Source: Gracilariopsis chorda
Taxonomy: Eukaryota > Rhodophyta > Florideophyceae > Gracilariales > Gracilariaceae
Assembly (NCBI GenBank): GCA_003194525.1
Contig: NBIV01000187.1
Span: 62,001 to 126,000, forward strand
Reading direction: 5' to 3'
Length of the DNA stretch: 64,000 nucleotides
The number at the start of each line of letters is the position of its first letter. The stretch's first letter is position 1. The translations under genes and the position numbers were made by a program. A model generated the notes under the pieces. The model did not search any database, was not told where the DNA came from, and worked only from the letters and a program-made list of their open reading frames with translations. Shown here in pieces: positions 21,027 through 30,179 of this stretch.

Positions 21027-22931
21027 GTGGTGGAGAGTGTGGCTGCTCCAAGAGCTACTACTGGTCTGCAGACAACGACATTGTCTCAGAGACTGACGTA
21101 CAGCGTGAAGGAGACTGGTGTTCAACCTCCACCGTATCCGAAGACTTTAGATCAGTTGATGTCGTACGAGTACTGTGAGAGGCAGATGTCCCGCAGCTTC
21201 CGTCTTCACAACTGCAGTTTCCAAGACCTTGTCGAAGTCGACGACAACAAGTCCGGGGACAGCGAACTATCCATTGAAGGAAGGGTACAGTTCGTGCTTT
21301 CGGATCCCCCATATGGGACTCGTGCGGAGCGTAATCGGGAGAACAGTGGTCATGATGTTCTCACCGAGAAGACCATGGCCCGGGCAGGGAAAAGAATTTC
21401 AAAGTTGCTACGTCCCGGTGGGCATGTTATATTGTTCTGCTCGTGGGATCAGATACAGAAGTGGCGGGAGGTGCTGCGGAGTGTTACGTACACAGATGAC
21501 TCTGGCACAACTCGTTTTTCTTTTGTCGTGGACGAACAACCCCTCCAGTTCGTACGATCCATGGGGAACTCGATGGGTAATCCGGGAAGGCGGAGCTGTC
21601 GGCTGTACCAGACGTCGGAGTATGCCGTACATGCAGTGCGCTCTGGGGTCCCGTATTCCCAACAGCACAGAATGGTGAACTATGAGAACTTTAATTTTAT
21701 CCCTTCACGCTACCCGGCATATCACGCAATCATAGACCAGGTGCCGCCTATGTCTTATGGCGAAACTCTGCTATGGAATGTGACAAACTCGGAGAGAATC
21801 ACTACGAGGAAAAAGGTGCGACCGGAACAGAAGTGTAGGGCATTGCTGAAGGAACTCATTTGCAGGTTTAGTCAGCCAGGAGACCTAGTGGTTGACCTCT
21901 TTGCGGGGACGTTCTCTACAGCGATGGCATGCATGGAACTGCCGAAGCACCGGATATTTGTAGGATGTGAAGACGATAAAGCTTGCTTTGAACACGCAAA
22001 GCATGCTGCTATTGTTCGTTTTGCTTCTATAATCCGGGAGGGAAACACCAATCTTGAGAAGAACCAAGAGCTCAGGAAGATGGCCCATACTGTTGTCATC
22101 GCATTTCCAATGGGCAGATTGAGGCATACCTTGTCATGGAAGGCAGTCAATGGCTTTTCTCCGTACCAGATGCTTCCCCCACACGTCGTCCAGTTCCTGT
22201 CGACGCTGTGGAGAAGTGAAGAGGTAGCCAAATTGGGTAAGAGCAGGACCTTCGATCAATGGCCTAGCGTGCTGCAGGGTAGGATGAATCTGGAGAACAT
22301 GAACTCGCTGCTGGCAATGGAAGCTGTGCATTATGGACTACGAATCAGCAAGTCTACTATTCGCCACGATAACGCTGGTGTTGGAGTGTTTGCAACTCGT
22401 CGAATTGCTGTAGGGGAGGTAGTGTGCTACTTCTATGGGACACTCGTGTATCATGATCTGACGAACCGTAAAGAAGTGCACAAGACCTACGGGGACGGAG
22501 TTATGGGTGTGACGAAGGATCGCTTTCGAAAATATGCGGTGGAGGTGGATGTTCATGGGCATCAGTTCTCTGCACTACCTCATCGGAGAACACTGAACCA
22601 TGGAAAACAAACCAACCCGATTCTTTGGGTTGTTCCAGCTCCGTTTTGTGTTGCAGGGTATATTAACGACCCTAAGTATGTCGAAGGCGATAAGGACTTA
22701 GATGCTACGGTAGATGGCCTTGTGAAAAAGCGTGAGGCTAACGTGCGGATGAAACGTTCACCTGGCCTAGGGCTGAACCGTAGGAAACTAACAGACTACA
22801 GGCTTATCAAGCTGGAAGCCCTTGTTGAAATAGAGGAAGGGGACGAAATCTTTAGTGAATACGGAAATGTCTATGATTGGCATACTCAGACGCATCTGCG
22901 TATAGATGATGGAGCTATTGTAATTGACTAG
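21027..22931 (+). CDS. Transposon cargo: DNA amino-methyltransferase fused to a SET domain
   Basis: Open for 634 codons. The first ATG is at 21159 (codon 45), and the frame is open from about 20988, so an upstream exon is possible. Numbering from codon 1 at 21027, residues about 60-330 form a beta-class SAM-dependent amino-methyltransferase: catalytic motif IV DPPYGT at 93-98, then LLRPGGHVILFCSW (127-140), then the SAM-binding motif DLFAGTFSTA at 290-299. The order IV before I defines the beta class. DPPY favours N6-adenine; N4-cytosine cannot be excluded. Residues about 445-620 form a SET domain: GVGVFATRRIAVGEVV, GYINDPKY, ANVRMKR and IEEGDEIFSEYGN, the last in place of GEELxxDYG. The protein is expected to act in the nucleus on DNA and, through SET, on a lysine. 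All key motifs look intact. Confidence 0.85.
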   Translation: MVESVAAPRATTGLQTTTLSQRLTYSVKETGVQPPPYPKTLDQLMSYEYCERQMSRSFRLHNCSFQDLVEVDDNKSGDSELSIEGRVQFVLSDPPYGTRAERNRENSGHDVLTEKTMARAGKRISKLLRPGGHVILFCSWDQIQKWREVLRSVTYTDDSGTTRFSFVVDEQPLQFVRSMGNSMGNPGRRSCRLYQTSEYAVHAVRSGVPYSQQHRMVNYENFNFIPSRYPAYHAIIDQVPPMSYGETLLWNVTNSERITTRKKVRPEQKCRALLKELICRFSQPGDLVVDLFAGTFSTAMACMELPKHRIFVGCEDDKACFEHAKHAAIVRFASIIREGNTNLEKNQELRKMAHTVVIAFPMGRLRHTLSWKAVNGFSPYQMLPPHVVQFLSTLWRSEEVAKLGKSRTFDQWPSVLQGRMNLENMNSLLAMEAVHYGLRISKSTIRHDNAGVGVFATRRIAVGEVVCYFYGTLVYHDLTNRKEVHKTYGDGVMGVTKDRFRKYAVEVDVHGHQFSALPHRRTLNHGKQTNPILWVVPAPFCVAGYINDPKYVEGDKDLDATVDGLVKKREANVRMKRSPGLGLNRRKLTDYRLIKLEALVEIEEGDEIFSEYGNVYDWHTQTHLRIDDGAIVID

Positions 22932-23085
22932 CTTATATACTAAAGAAACCGAGTTTCTAAACCACATAGCTACTTTAGTGAAAAAGTCCTTGATGGGGGG
23001 GCGATATGTCAGGGGACCCATTCGGTTAACGAGTGGTAGGAACATCAGGGTAATTTTTTAGGGGTTTTCAGAGAGGTGGAACTAA

Positions 23086-24405
23086 TGCCAAAAACCCTTC
23101 GTGGCTTTTCGTGAGTTCTTCCTGCTCGGCACACGTCGTTTTAGGGCCGCGGTGTTTCCCCGCCACAAGCACGCGACATTATCTAACAGCTATGCCCGTG
23201 AAGGGGAAGAAGAGAGGCGCCGGGAGGAAGGCGCGACGAATGCACCGAAAACGCGACGGAGGGGTGTGGAGGAACGAAGTCCGAGTGGCACGAAAGGACC
23301 TCAGGTAGGAGCTACCCGCGTTCCGAGGAGCGGTTTGTCCGGGAGAAAAGGAGGGACAGGGGGTTCAAACCCAAGTGGCGCATCGGATCGCACGATAAAC
23401 GATAATTTGAGGCCGGAGCTCTCCCGAGAGGCGCGGTCTGGCAAGGAACCAAGGCGCGTGCAACGGATGAAGCGGAGATCCAACGAGGAAGCTGCGAAAC
23501 ACGACAGGAGCGGAGTGGAGGGAGATGGTGTTTCCGAGCAGGCACGCGCTGAAGGCTCAGGAGTGAGGAAGGTCTTGTCGTGTGGAAAGGTGGTGCAGGA
23601 GTGTCGTAACTCCAAGCGACGTGGAGCTCCCAGTGGTAATCAAGAGCGCGCGCAAGAAGAGGTGAATGTTTATTTGCCTGAGAGCGAAGGAGAGCGCGAA
23701 GATGAGATTACGAAGGGGAGGTGTACCGAAGGAAGTGCACGTGAGAAGCACGGGCGGTGTTCTAATGTATTTCATGAGAATGAGGCCACGAGAGATCAAG
23801 ATGGAAATGGTGGCACTCCCATCCGATCGAGGAATATGGACATCGTCCCTGACGTAGAGAAAGAAAGCGGACGCAATGCGCTGCGTACACCGGAAGGAAT
23901 GCGGGAGAGAAGGCGAAGAATTTCGGTATCATTTGACCGATCTTTCGAAATGGGATTGGAGGCGGAAGAGAATGTGAATAAGTCACCCCGTGATGAGCAA
24001 GTGGTGAGTACCGATGTTGTGAAGGACCTTGATGATGATGAGATCGGTGTGTTGTCTAGACCTACATTGGTTCAGAAGGTGAATTCGCTAAAGGGAGAAC
24101 TTGGAAGCCTTAAGGAGGACCATACTACTTTAAAGATATCTTTGAAGCTGACACAGGAGGAACTGAAGAGGATGAGGGAAGAAATGATCGAGAAGAACAT
24201 GCTGATTGACAGTTTGAGGGAAGGGATAAAGGTAAGGAGTGCGGAGAGAAGAAGAGCTGAAGGGGGAGACACTGATTTGACGAGGCGTAAAAAGTATGTG
24301 GTTGATGTGGACGAGAGCTTTTATGGATTTGCTAGGGTAGTGTATGATAGGATATTGTATTACGCAAAGTTGGAAGTGTCGGAGCTTTGTTTTACTACGG
24401 ATTGA
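23086..24405 (+). CDS. Transposon cargo: basic coiled-coil protein (unknown)
   Basis: The frame is open from 23086 to the TGA at 24403-24405. The first ATG is only at 23467 (MKRRSNEEAAKHD), so either translation starts there or an upstream exon is missing. The first 300 codons are Arg/Glu/Ser/Gly-rich and disordered. The last 130 include a coiled coil (SLKGELGSLKEDHTTLKISL and LKRMREEMIEKNMLIDSLRE) and an aromatic end (DESFYGFARVVYDRILYYAK). It directly abuts the next frame, which starts with the ATG after the TGA in the same reading frame. It may therefore be the front part of one longer protein cut by a stop. It lies 0.15-0.5 kb after the methyltransferase-SET gene on the same strand. No family was recognised. 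Confidence 0.5.
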   Translation, partial: CQKPFVAFREFFLLGTRRFRAAVFPRHKHATLSNSYAREGEEERRREEGATNAPKTRRRGVEERSPSGTKGPQVGATRVPRSGLSGRKGGTGGSNPSGASDRTINDNLRPELSREARSGKEPRRVQRMKRRSNEEAAKHDRSGVEGDGVSEQARAEGSGVRKVLSCGKVVQECRNSKRRGAPSGNQERAQEEVNVYLPESEGEREDEITKGRCTEGSAREKHGRCSNVFHENEATRDQDGNGGTPIRSRNMDIVPDVEKESGRNALRTPEGMRERRRRISVSFDRSFEMGLEAEENVNKSPRDEQVVSTDVVKDLDDDEIGVLSRPTLVQKVNSLKGELGSLKEDHTTLKISLKLTQEELKRMREEMIEKNMLIDSLREGIKVRSAERRRAEGGDTDLTRRKKYVVDVDESFYGFARVVYDRILYYAKLEVSELCFTTD

Positions 24406-25299
24406 ATGGAGAGGAACTGGACGAACCGGTGTGAGATCTTAGGGAAAGGGACGGAGTCGAGTGTATTCGTAGTGGGAGGGAACGAAATTGTTCCTCGGTG
24501 TCCCTTTGAGATCGTATCGGAGATGAGGGCGTATACACCGAGTTTGCGAGGAGGAAGCAATGAACTTTTGAAGTATTTGATTGGTGTTGAGATTGAAGGG
24601 CATAGATGGGAGTCGATTCGACAAGCGGGTAAGAAGATTCAGTGTATGCAGGACGTAGCTCGGGACAGGTGTTTGAGGCAGCGTATGAAGCAAACGTTGA
24701 GCGATGTGATTGGGGTTCGGAAGCGGGCGGCACGGGAAAAGTTGTTTTCGCTACTTGGGTATGACTTGATAGCAAGACGTGTGAGACCTCAGGAGGGGAC
24801 GGAGCTTGATGTGGAATTGAAGAAGCAGTTAGAGGAAGCGAGAAGCAAGTTAATGGGAAAGGAGGTAGAGAAGAGCCGAATCTTATGTGCATGGAGAATG
24901 AGTGCGATTGACGATCTTACATATTCTGGATTTCAAGTTGCTCGAAGGTTAAGGGACTTTGGTGGGGAGGACATGTACTTTAAGAACGGAGCTGCGGTAG
25001 AAGTGCTGGCAGAGTTTATGGGATATGAGGTGGTACCGGGAGGCGAAGGGAAGACAGATTATGTGGATGGAACTGTGATGCATTTGGCACGCTTGGATGC
25101 TTGGATCGGATGTGTTTTGACTGCGTTGGACACGAATGTGGGCCGTGGAGAAAAACGGCAGTTATTGTTTTCAAAGTTGTTTGGTGAGTATCTCCCGCTT
25201 GCTCTGGAGAACATAATTGGGGTGGCATGGGAGAGAGTGATGGAACGGCACCATGAGGAATTGGAGAATGTTTGGATGTCTTGGAGTAGTGAGATTTGA
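24406..25299 (+). CDS. Transposon cargo: unknown alpha-helical protein, same frame as its upstream neighbour
   Basis: 297 codons from the ATG immediately after the upstream TGA. It is non-repetitive with ordinary globular composition, for example SRILCAWRMSAIDDLTYSGF and HLARLDAWIGCVLTALDTN. I know no family for it. Its last 284 bases overlap, on the opposite strand, the predicted end of the transposase frame. The transposase part in the overlap is low-complexity, so this plus-strand frame is probably the real one there. Read-through of the TGA, or a recent mutation, would join it to the upstream 434-codon frame. Confidence 0.5.
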   Translation: MERNWTNRCEILGKGTESSVFVVGGNEIVPRCPFEIVSEMRAYTPSLRGGSNELLKYLIGVEIEGHRWESIRQAGKKIQCMQDVARDRCLRQRMKQTLSDVIGVRKRAAREKLFSLLGYDLIARRVRPQEGTELDVELKKQLEEARSKLMGKEVEKSRILCAWRMSAIDDLTYSGFQVARRLRDFGGEDMYFKNGAAVEVLAEFMGYEVVPGGEGKTDYVDGTVMHLARLDAWIGCVLTALDTNVGRGEKRQLLFSKLFGEYLPLALENIIGVAWERVMERHHEELENVWMSWSSEI

Positions 25300-27532
25300 A
25301 GAGGACGTGGGCATGTTCGAATATGCCTGCGTCGTTGAAGTGCAGACCTCCGTATCTACGTATGTCGTCGACGATGTGATCGAGGAGATGGAACTTGAGG
25401 GTACCGAGGTGCGAAGAGTGGTAGGGTCCGAGGACGGTGGTGGCTGTGAGTTTGAAGGATCTGATCTGTCGTTCGAGTGATTTGAGAGAGTCTTCGGTCC
25501 ATTCGGAAGTGGAGTTGTATCGCATGGCGTAGAGAACGAGATCTGTGTACTTGGTGAAGACGGAAGTGATTGGGGAGGAGTCGATTTCGTTGCAGCATCT
25601 GTCGAAGAATGCTCCGATGAAGGGGAATACCATGTCGAGTGCGCGGTAATCTTTTGCTTCGAGCATTCCACGGAGTCCTTCTGTGGTGAAGAAGCCGTTA
25701 AGAGCTTGAGCGTTGTCGGAGGTGGAGAAGTCTATGTGGAGTCCAGTTGCAGGGGAATCTTTTTCGATGGCCGCAAGAATGGAGTTGGAGTGTTTGAGGA
25801 TGGAGGTGCGGATGGATTGGAAGGATCTCTTGGATTTGCTGGGACCGACAATGGAGAAGAGGGAATCGGATCGGAGACGTTCGATTGCGGTGGCTTTGAT
25901 GAGTTTAGAGACGCCGAGGTGGAAGTTATGCAGTGGCTCGAAGGCGAAGATGTTGTAAGAAGAGAGAAGCGGAGTGATGTTGAAGATGGGGTATGATTCG
26001 AAGAGAGAAGTGTACTTTGCGAGGGAGAGAGAATGAAGTGCTGTTGCTGCCTCTTCTTTTTTGGTGCGTGCCACTTTTGGTTTCCGGGCGAGTTGCGCTT
26101 CCTCGGATTCGCGGAGAAGGCAGGTGTGCTGTCTGCGATTGGTTCGAGTTTGGAGTTGTGTGCGGAAGGGGATGGGATCTGTATTAAGGAAGAGGTGTTC
26201 CCCAGGGACGGTGCATCTCGGGCAAGGGTGCTGCGGCCGTGTTCCGTGGGAGATGGCGAGGATGTCCTTTGCTTCGGGGATGTCTGCGCAATAGCTGGCG
26301 AGGATGGGGTGGCAGTGGCGGAGGACACCGTGAGCGTCACGGAAGGAGAATCCTGGGAGCGCAGAGGTGAGGAGTGGGTTGAGGATGGTAGAGATGGCGC
26401 GCTGAATGAGGTTCATTTTGGTCTCGCGTGGGATGTTGGAGGATGATTTCGGGACGTAGTCGCTGCCGTCGTCGAAGGCGGTAAACGGGGAGAAGGAGGT
26501 TGGAAGGTATCCGAGGAGTGTGAGATTTTCGGATATACACTTTCGGCGGAGGGCATCGGAGAAGTTGAGAAACGTGACGTGGAGGGGGTAGGAATTGACG
26601 GAGGAGCTTTTCAGGGAGGTTGCGGACTTGTCCGAGTAGAGCTGGACGAGGCCGATGAATGATTCGATACCGGTTTCCTGGGGGGTGTGCCAGACGATGT
26701 CATCGACGGGGGACTGCATAATTTCCTGTTTGATGGCTGGGACGACTTTCTTTCCGAGGGCTGCAGCCATGGGATGTGCGAAAGCCGGGTGACCAGAAGA
26801 CGAAGAAGATGAGGAAGATTGAGATACCGGCTGGAAGAAGGTGTTGTTGAGGTGTGCGAGTGCGAGTTGTTGCTTGAGGACGTCGATGGCACGTTTCTGG
26901 AAGAGGGTTGCGGAGAAGGTGTTGCGCTTGTCTGTGATGGTGGAAGGGATGAAGCCGTTGGAGCTGATGCGTTGCTTGAAGAGGTCCTCTTGCAGTGCGA
27001 GGCACTGCCTGGCGGAGGAGATGGAGGTCTGGAAGGAGGACTTGGAGAAGTCTGGATGGTTGAGGATGGAGATGAGCTCGTCTGCTTTGCGGGTGCTGAC
27101 GGAGGATGCGATGGAGGAGATGTAGAGGACGAGTTGTTCGAGATGAGGGTTGTCGGCGAGAGGGGAAGGGGAACGAGAAGGGGGCGGGAGAAGGGGGTTT
27201 GAGGAGGAGACGGAGCCGATGGCGTGACTTGCGATATGGTAAGCGTCTTGGGTTTGAAGAGAGAGGGAAGCCTGTTGAAGTTCATATGGATCATCATCGG
27301 CGAGGGGGACGTTGTCGGAAGGACGGTGAGAGGGAAGGGGAGGAGAATTGATGGAGAGGTTGGGAACGGATTTTCGCTTCTTGGTCCTGGGAGGGAACTG
27401 AACTGGAGCGGTGGCTGTGGAGGAGGAACGCTTGTTGGCGGTGAGGCGATGGGGGCACCTGCGTTGGTGACTCTGAAGAGAGTATGTGGTGCGGCCGTGG
27501 AAGGAGCAGCGAGGGTAGCAACAGGGGAACAT
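25016..27532 (-). CDS. Plavaka-type (KDZ superfamily) transposase
   Basis: From ATG 27532 the protein is 838 residues; conserved sequence ends near 25260. It begins with a C2H2 zinc finger (MFPCCYPRCSFHGRTTYSLQ, then SHQRRCPH), as in Plavaka transposases. Numbering from this ATG, a first catalytic block sits near residue 300 (LVQLYSDKSATSL, then PLHVTFLNF). The block FRDAHGVLRHCHPILASYCA, then DIPEAK, lies near 397-422 and the CPRCTVPGEHLF motif near 437-448. FAFEPLHNFHLGVSKL follows near 530, and GIFEHAH, with the probable final acidic residue, near 737. These match the RNase H-fold DDE core and Cys motif of the family. No internal stop is seen, so it may be intact. It would cut and insert the element at its terminal repeats. 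Confidence 0.85.
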   Translation of the reverse strand: MFPCCYPRCSFHGRTTYSLQSHQRRCPHRLTANKRSSSTATAPVQFPPRTKKRKSVPNLSINSPPLPSHRPSDNVPLADDDPYELQQASLSLQTQDAYHIASHAIGSVSSSNPLLPPPSRSPSPLADNPHLEQLVLYISSIASSVSTRKADELISILNHPDFSKSSFQTSISSARQCLALQEDLFKQRISSNGFIPSTITDKRNTFSATLFQKRAIDVLKQQLALAHLNNTFFQPVSQSSSSSSSSGHPAFAHPMAAALGKKVVPAIKQEIMQSPVDDIVWHTPQETGIESFIGLVQLYSDKSATSLKSSSVNSYPLHVTFLNFSDALRRKCISENLTLLGYLPTSFSPFTAFDDGSDYVPKSSSNIPRETKMNLIQRAISTILNPLLTSALPGFSFRDAHGVLRHCHPILASYCADIPEAKDILAISHGTRPQHPCPRCTVPGEHLFLNTDPIPFRTQLQTRTNRRQHTCLLRESEEAQLARKPKVARTKKEEAATALHSLSLAKYTSLFESYPIFNITPLLSSYNIFAFEPLHNFHLGVSKLIKATAIERLRSDSLFSIVGPSKSKRSFQSIRTSILKHSNSILAAIEKDSPATGLHIDFSTSDNAQALNGFFTTEGLRGMLEAKDYRALDMVFPFIGAFFDRCCNEIDSSPITSVFTKYTDLVLYAMRYNSTSEWTEDSLKSLERQIRSFKLTATTVLGPYHSSHLGTLKFHLLDHIVDDIRRYGGLHFNDAGIFEHAHVLFKSHYSKTSKHSPIPHGAVPSLSPMPPQLCSPEQAGDTHQTTLKTITAVFLHGPHSCPTQSKHIRSKHPSVPNASQFHPHNLSSLRLPVPPHIP

Positions 27533-28074
27533 GGTGCGGGAAGGAGAGTTGAAGGATTGGAAGGAGAAAGGGGAGCAAAGGGGTTGGAGAGCGAAATGCG
27601 GGAGCGTAATTATTATGGCGCACGGGGATGAAGTGGAGCAGGTGATGCCGAGCGTTTTGCGCTGGCTCGTGGACTGGTGCATGCTATGCAAGGCCGCAGA
27701 CACTGACAACGAGTGAAGGATAGCGAGGGCTATCATGTTTTGTAAACTCTAATGTATTTCCTATATATGTATTTATCTGAGCATCCTATCCTTCTATTTG
27801 AAGGGGCAGTTCCGGTGGTCCGGTCAGATTTTCAATCTCACGTTCACATGTGAAGGTATGTAGTAGTGGAGTCTGGACTCCACTTCGCGGAGTCCGGACT
27901 CGGTTTTTGGTCCGAAATAACTTGGAAATGTGAAGTGCTTTACTAGTTTATACTTTCAAAAAAACTAGCAGTGTTGAATGTGTGAAAATATTTTGATGGA
28001 AATTGATTCATTCAAAAGTGGGTTTTAAGAGTCGATATCCGTCCATTTCAATTCTTTCCCTTTTGATTGTCAAA
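27533..28074. other. Right subterminal region of the DNA transposon
   Basis: About 540 bases of transposase 5' leader and end sequence. It holds the hairpin GGAGTCTGGACTCC...GGAGTCCGGACTC (27868-27901, one mismatch in the stem) and a CTAGC at 27965. The transposase reading frame stays open to 27736 without an earlier convincing ATG. Confidence 0.6.
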
Positions 28075-28097
28075 CTAGCATTCCGAAAACACCGACG
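28075..28097 (-). repeat. DNA transposon right terminal inverted repeat
   Basis: Read on the minus strand it matches 18159-18181 at 22 of 23 positions. Gypsy-B gag resumes directly after it. Confidence 0.85.
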
Positions 28098-29983
28098 CTG
28101 TAGCCCCCCCAGCTCAAGGACGGGATGTTCCCCCACCCGTGGGGGAAACAGCCCCTTCATTGGGGTCCAACGAGCTGTACACCCTCCGGGAGCTAGAAGC
28201 ACAGGTGAAGATCCTGCAATTTTCGCAGATGAATCTCCTCCAGGAGTTAACGTCCTTACATATAAAGTTTGAGAACGCCGACGTACGGGACGTTTCCAAT
28301 GACGTCCGAGTCTTGCGACGTGATGTCAACAAGATGATGGAAACCCGAAAAGTATCGGAAGTCCTCCACGAAGAGGCTGCAGAAAGGATCACTCGCTTAG
28401 CCGCCCGTCTGGAGACGGTGGAACAGACCATCATTATGGATGCTGCCGCCCCGGCGTTGCCGGGAGAGAACGAGGGGTCTCAGAAGTCGCAACGTGCGAA
28501 GGACCGCTGATCGCGGAAGAAGGAGGAAAAGGTGAACTCGGATTTGTCTTGCTCCTCCGGTTCCGATATTAAACCCGTTGGTTCGTCCTCCGACTCGTCA
28601 GACAGTGAGGGAGCCCGTCATCACTCCCGCGCTGCGCGGTCAAAATACACGAAACACACCCAGGGTGCCGCGAGAGGCCGTGGAAAGGGACGGAAGCACC
28701 TTGGTCTCAAAGAGTTAAAACCGACAAATTTATTGTATTGGAAGTTATTGTCGTACCAGTACTATCGGATGGAAGACTCAAGCATGAGTAGAACCCCAAG
28801 GGGGACTGGTCGTGTGAAGGACTGCATTAAGCGCCTTCAGCTGACCCTCCGCCACCAGGGATTCTCCGGGGACGACCCCATCCTCGTACTGGATTTCCTT
28901 GCCCGCTTCGTTGCGGAAGCCGATATTCTCAGAATGAGCGGGGCTCAGGCGTACGTTGCCTTGCCGTATTTTCTTACGGGAATGGCCAAGGATCAGTTCA
29001 ACTCGATTCGTGGATCCTCGAGAGCGTCTGAAGGAGGGGTAACCTGCCGGCCAGAAGCCGAGCAGTATCTCCTGAGGTCCTATGCCACAGGTAACGCCAT
29101 CCAGGTGGCACTACTCGCATTGCGAGATACTAAACAGAAGCCGGATGAGTCCGAAACCGCATTTTCCACGCGGCTGAACAAGGCATTCCACCGCTGTGGG
29201 AACGTATATTCTGCTCAGGAGCGGTGTACCATGTTCGTTGGTGGACTCGACCCTGTCATAAGGACCTTAGCTACCCGACATCGTCAAGATCGTCAGAGAA
29301 TCTCGTATCTCGAGCTCGTACAGTTCGCCCAGGCCGAGGGGGATGCCCTCCGCGCGAGGAAAGGGGCGAAGACACGCTCCCATAAGGTCCGCGATATCGA
29401 AGGAAGGACAACTTCACTACCCCTGAGTAATGGCTACACTCGTAGGGACTACGATAATTTGAACCTCGTACAGAGTGAAGTCCAATCTCTATCGACCACG
29501 GAGCTACCATCTTCCATGGAGACCTTGACAGAAGAAGCAAATCCTTCGCTGTACGTTGGCAACACCCGAAATGTTCCAGCATTGGCGGTGCCCTACTCCA
29601 ATGGAGTCAACCGCCAACGCCCCGGTTGGAAAGACCCCTATCCCCCGCGACAGGATCGCCGACCGCAGATAGCGGAACAACTCCGGACCATCATCTGCCA
29701 CCTTTGCTACCGTCCGGGACATGTGTTCACGAACTGTTTCCTTACGCTCAAGGAAATGGCAAAGGTGATCCTTCATTACGAAACATTGACTCCTGCCGAG
29801 AAGGAGAGAGTCCCCACTACCTCTTCTTACTTGCGGTCTAAGTCGGATTTCCCACGCTCGTCGGTGGCCTCTCAGCCACAGCAGCCGGATAACCGTCCTC
29901 CCCTTCCTCAAGGTGGGAACATACCTGCCCGTGATGGGCCCCAAGCTCCGCAGGAAAGCGGTGAACCTGCTCGGAAAAACTGA
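28098..29983 (+). pseudogene. gypsy-B gag, main part
   Basis: The frame resumes after the DNA transposon and encodes a coiled-coil region (LRELEAQVKILQFSQMNLLQ), then a TGA at 28508-28510. It continues in the same frame to 29983. The second part has a capsid-like core (ALPYFLTGMAKDQFNSIRG, then KQKPDESETAFSTRLNKAFH) and, near its end, a zinc knuckle CHLCYRPGHVFTNC of the CX2CX4HX4C type. The tail is Pro/Gln-rich. It is broken twice, by the transposon and by the TGA. Confidence 0.85.
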
Positions 29984-30179
29984 GCACGGGAGTCTCCTTT
30001 CAAGGAGGGGTGCCCCCAACGCCGAGGTTAGAGGCACCCGAGGCTGCACAGCCTCGCTCCCCGCTCAAAATCTTCACCAATGAAATGGCCACCACAGACG
30101 TGGACTCAGAACACTTGGCTGTTCTTCGTCGTCCGTGGATACGGTCTAAAATAACCAAATTCTGGAACGATTCCTGGTC

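Larger units (their letters stand above)
18159..28097. mobile_element. Plavaka-type (KDZ) DNA transposon carrying a methyltransferase-SET gene
   Basis: Bounded by 23-bp terminal inverted repeats (22 of 23 identical), 18159-18181 and 28075-28097, which begin CGTCGGTGTT and end GGAATGCTAG. GCTAG recurs six times in the left 230 bp, and its complement CTAGC twice in the right 135 bp. Strong hairpins sit near both ends. The transposase is on the minus strand at the right end. Cargo comprises two minus-strand genes at the left, a DNA methyltransferase-SET fusion in the centre and a plus-strand coiled-coil/unknown pair. It splits gypsy-B gag. KDZ elements usually make 8-bp duplications. The eight bases flanking each end (CTGCCACT and CTGTAGCC) match at only four positions, so the duplication is not proven. 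Confidence 0.85.

Noticed and set aside
21027-22931. Bacterial contamination as the source of the methyltransferase gene
   Set aside because: It lies between the terminal repeats of a eukaryotic transposon inside a eukaryotic retrotransposon and is fused to SET, so it belongs to this genome even if the methyltransferase half came from bacteria long ago.
23360-23376. tRNA B-box-like GGTTCAAACCC
   Set aside because: No A box or acceptor stem at the right distance, and it lies inside an open reading frame. Similar B-box-like hits near 3950 and 51150 were rejected for the same reason.
26819-27202. Plus-strand frames opposite the Plavaka transposase
   Set aside because: Glu/Val/Gly-rich shadows with no motif, while the minus frame carries the family motifs over its whole length.
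18151-28105. A clean 8-bp target duplication for the DNA transposon
   Set aside because: The flanks CTGCCACT and CTGTAGCC agree at only 4 of 8 positions. The reading frame of gag would fit 2, 5 or 8 bp, so I leave the duplication unproven.
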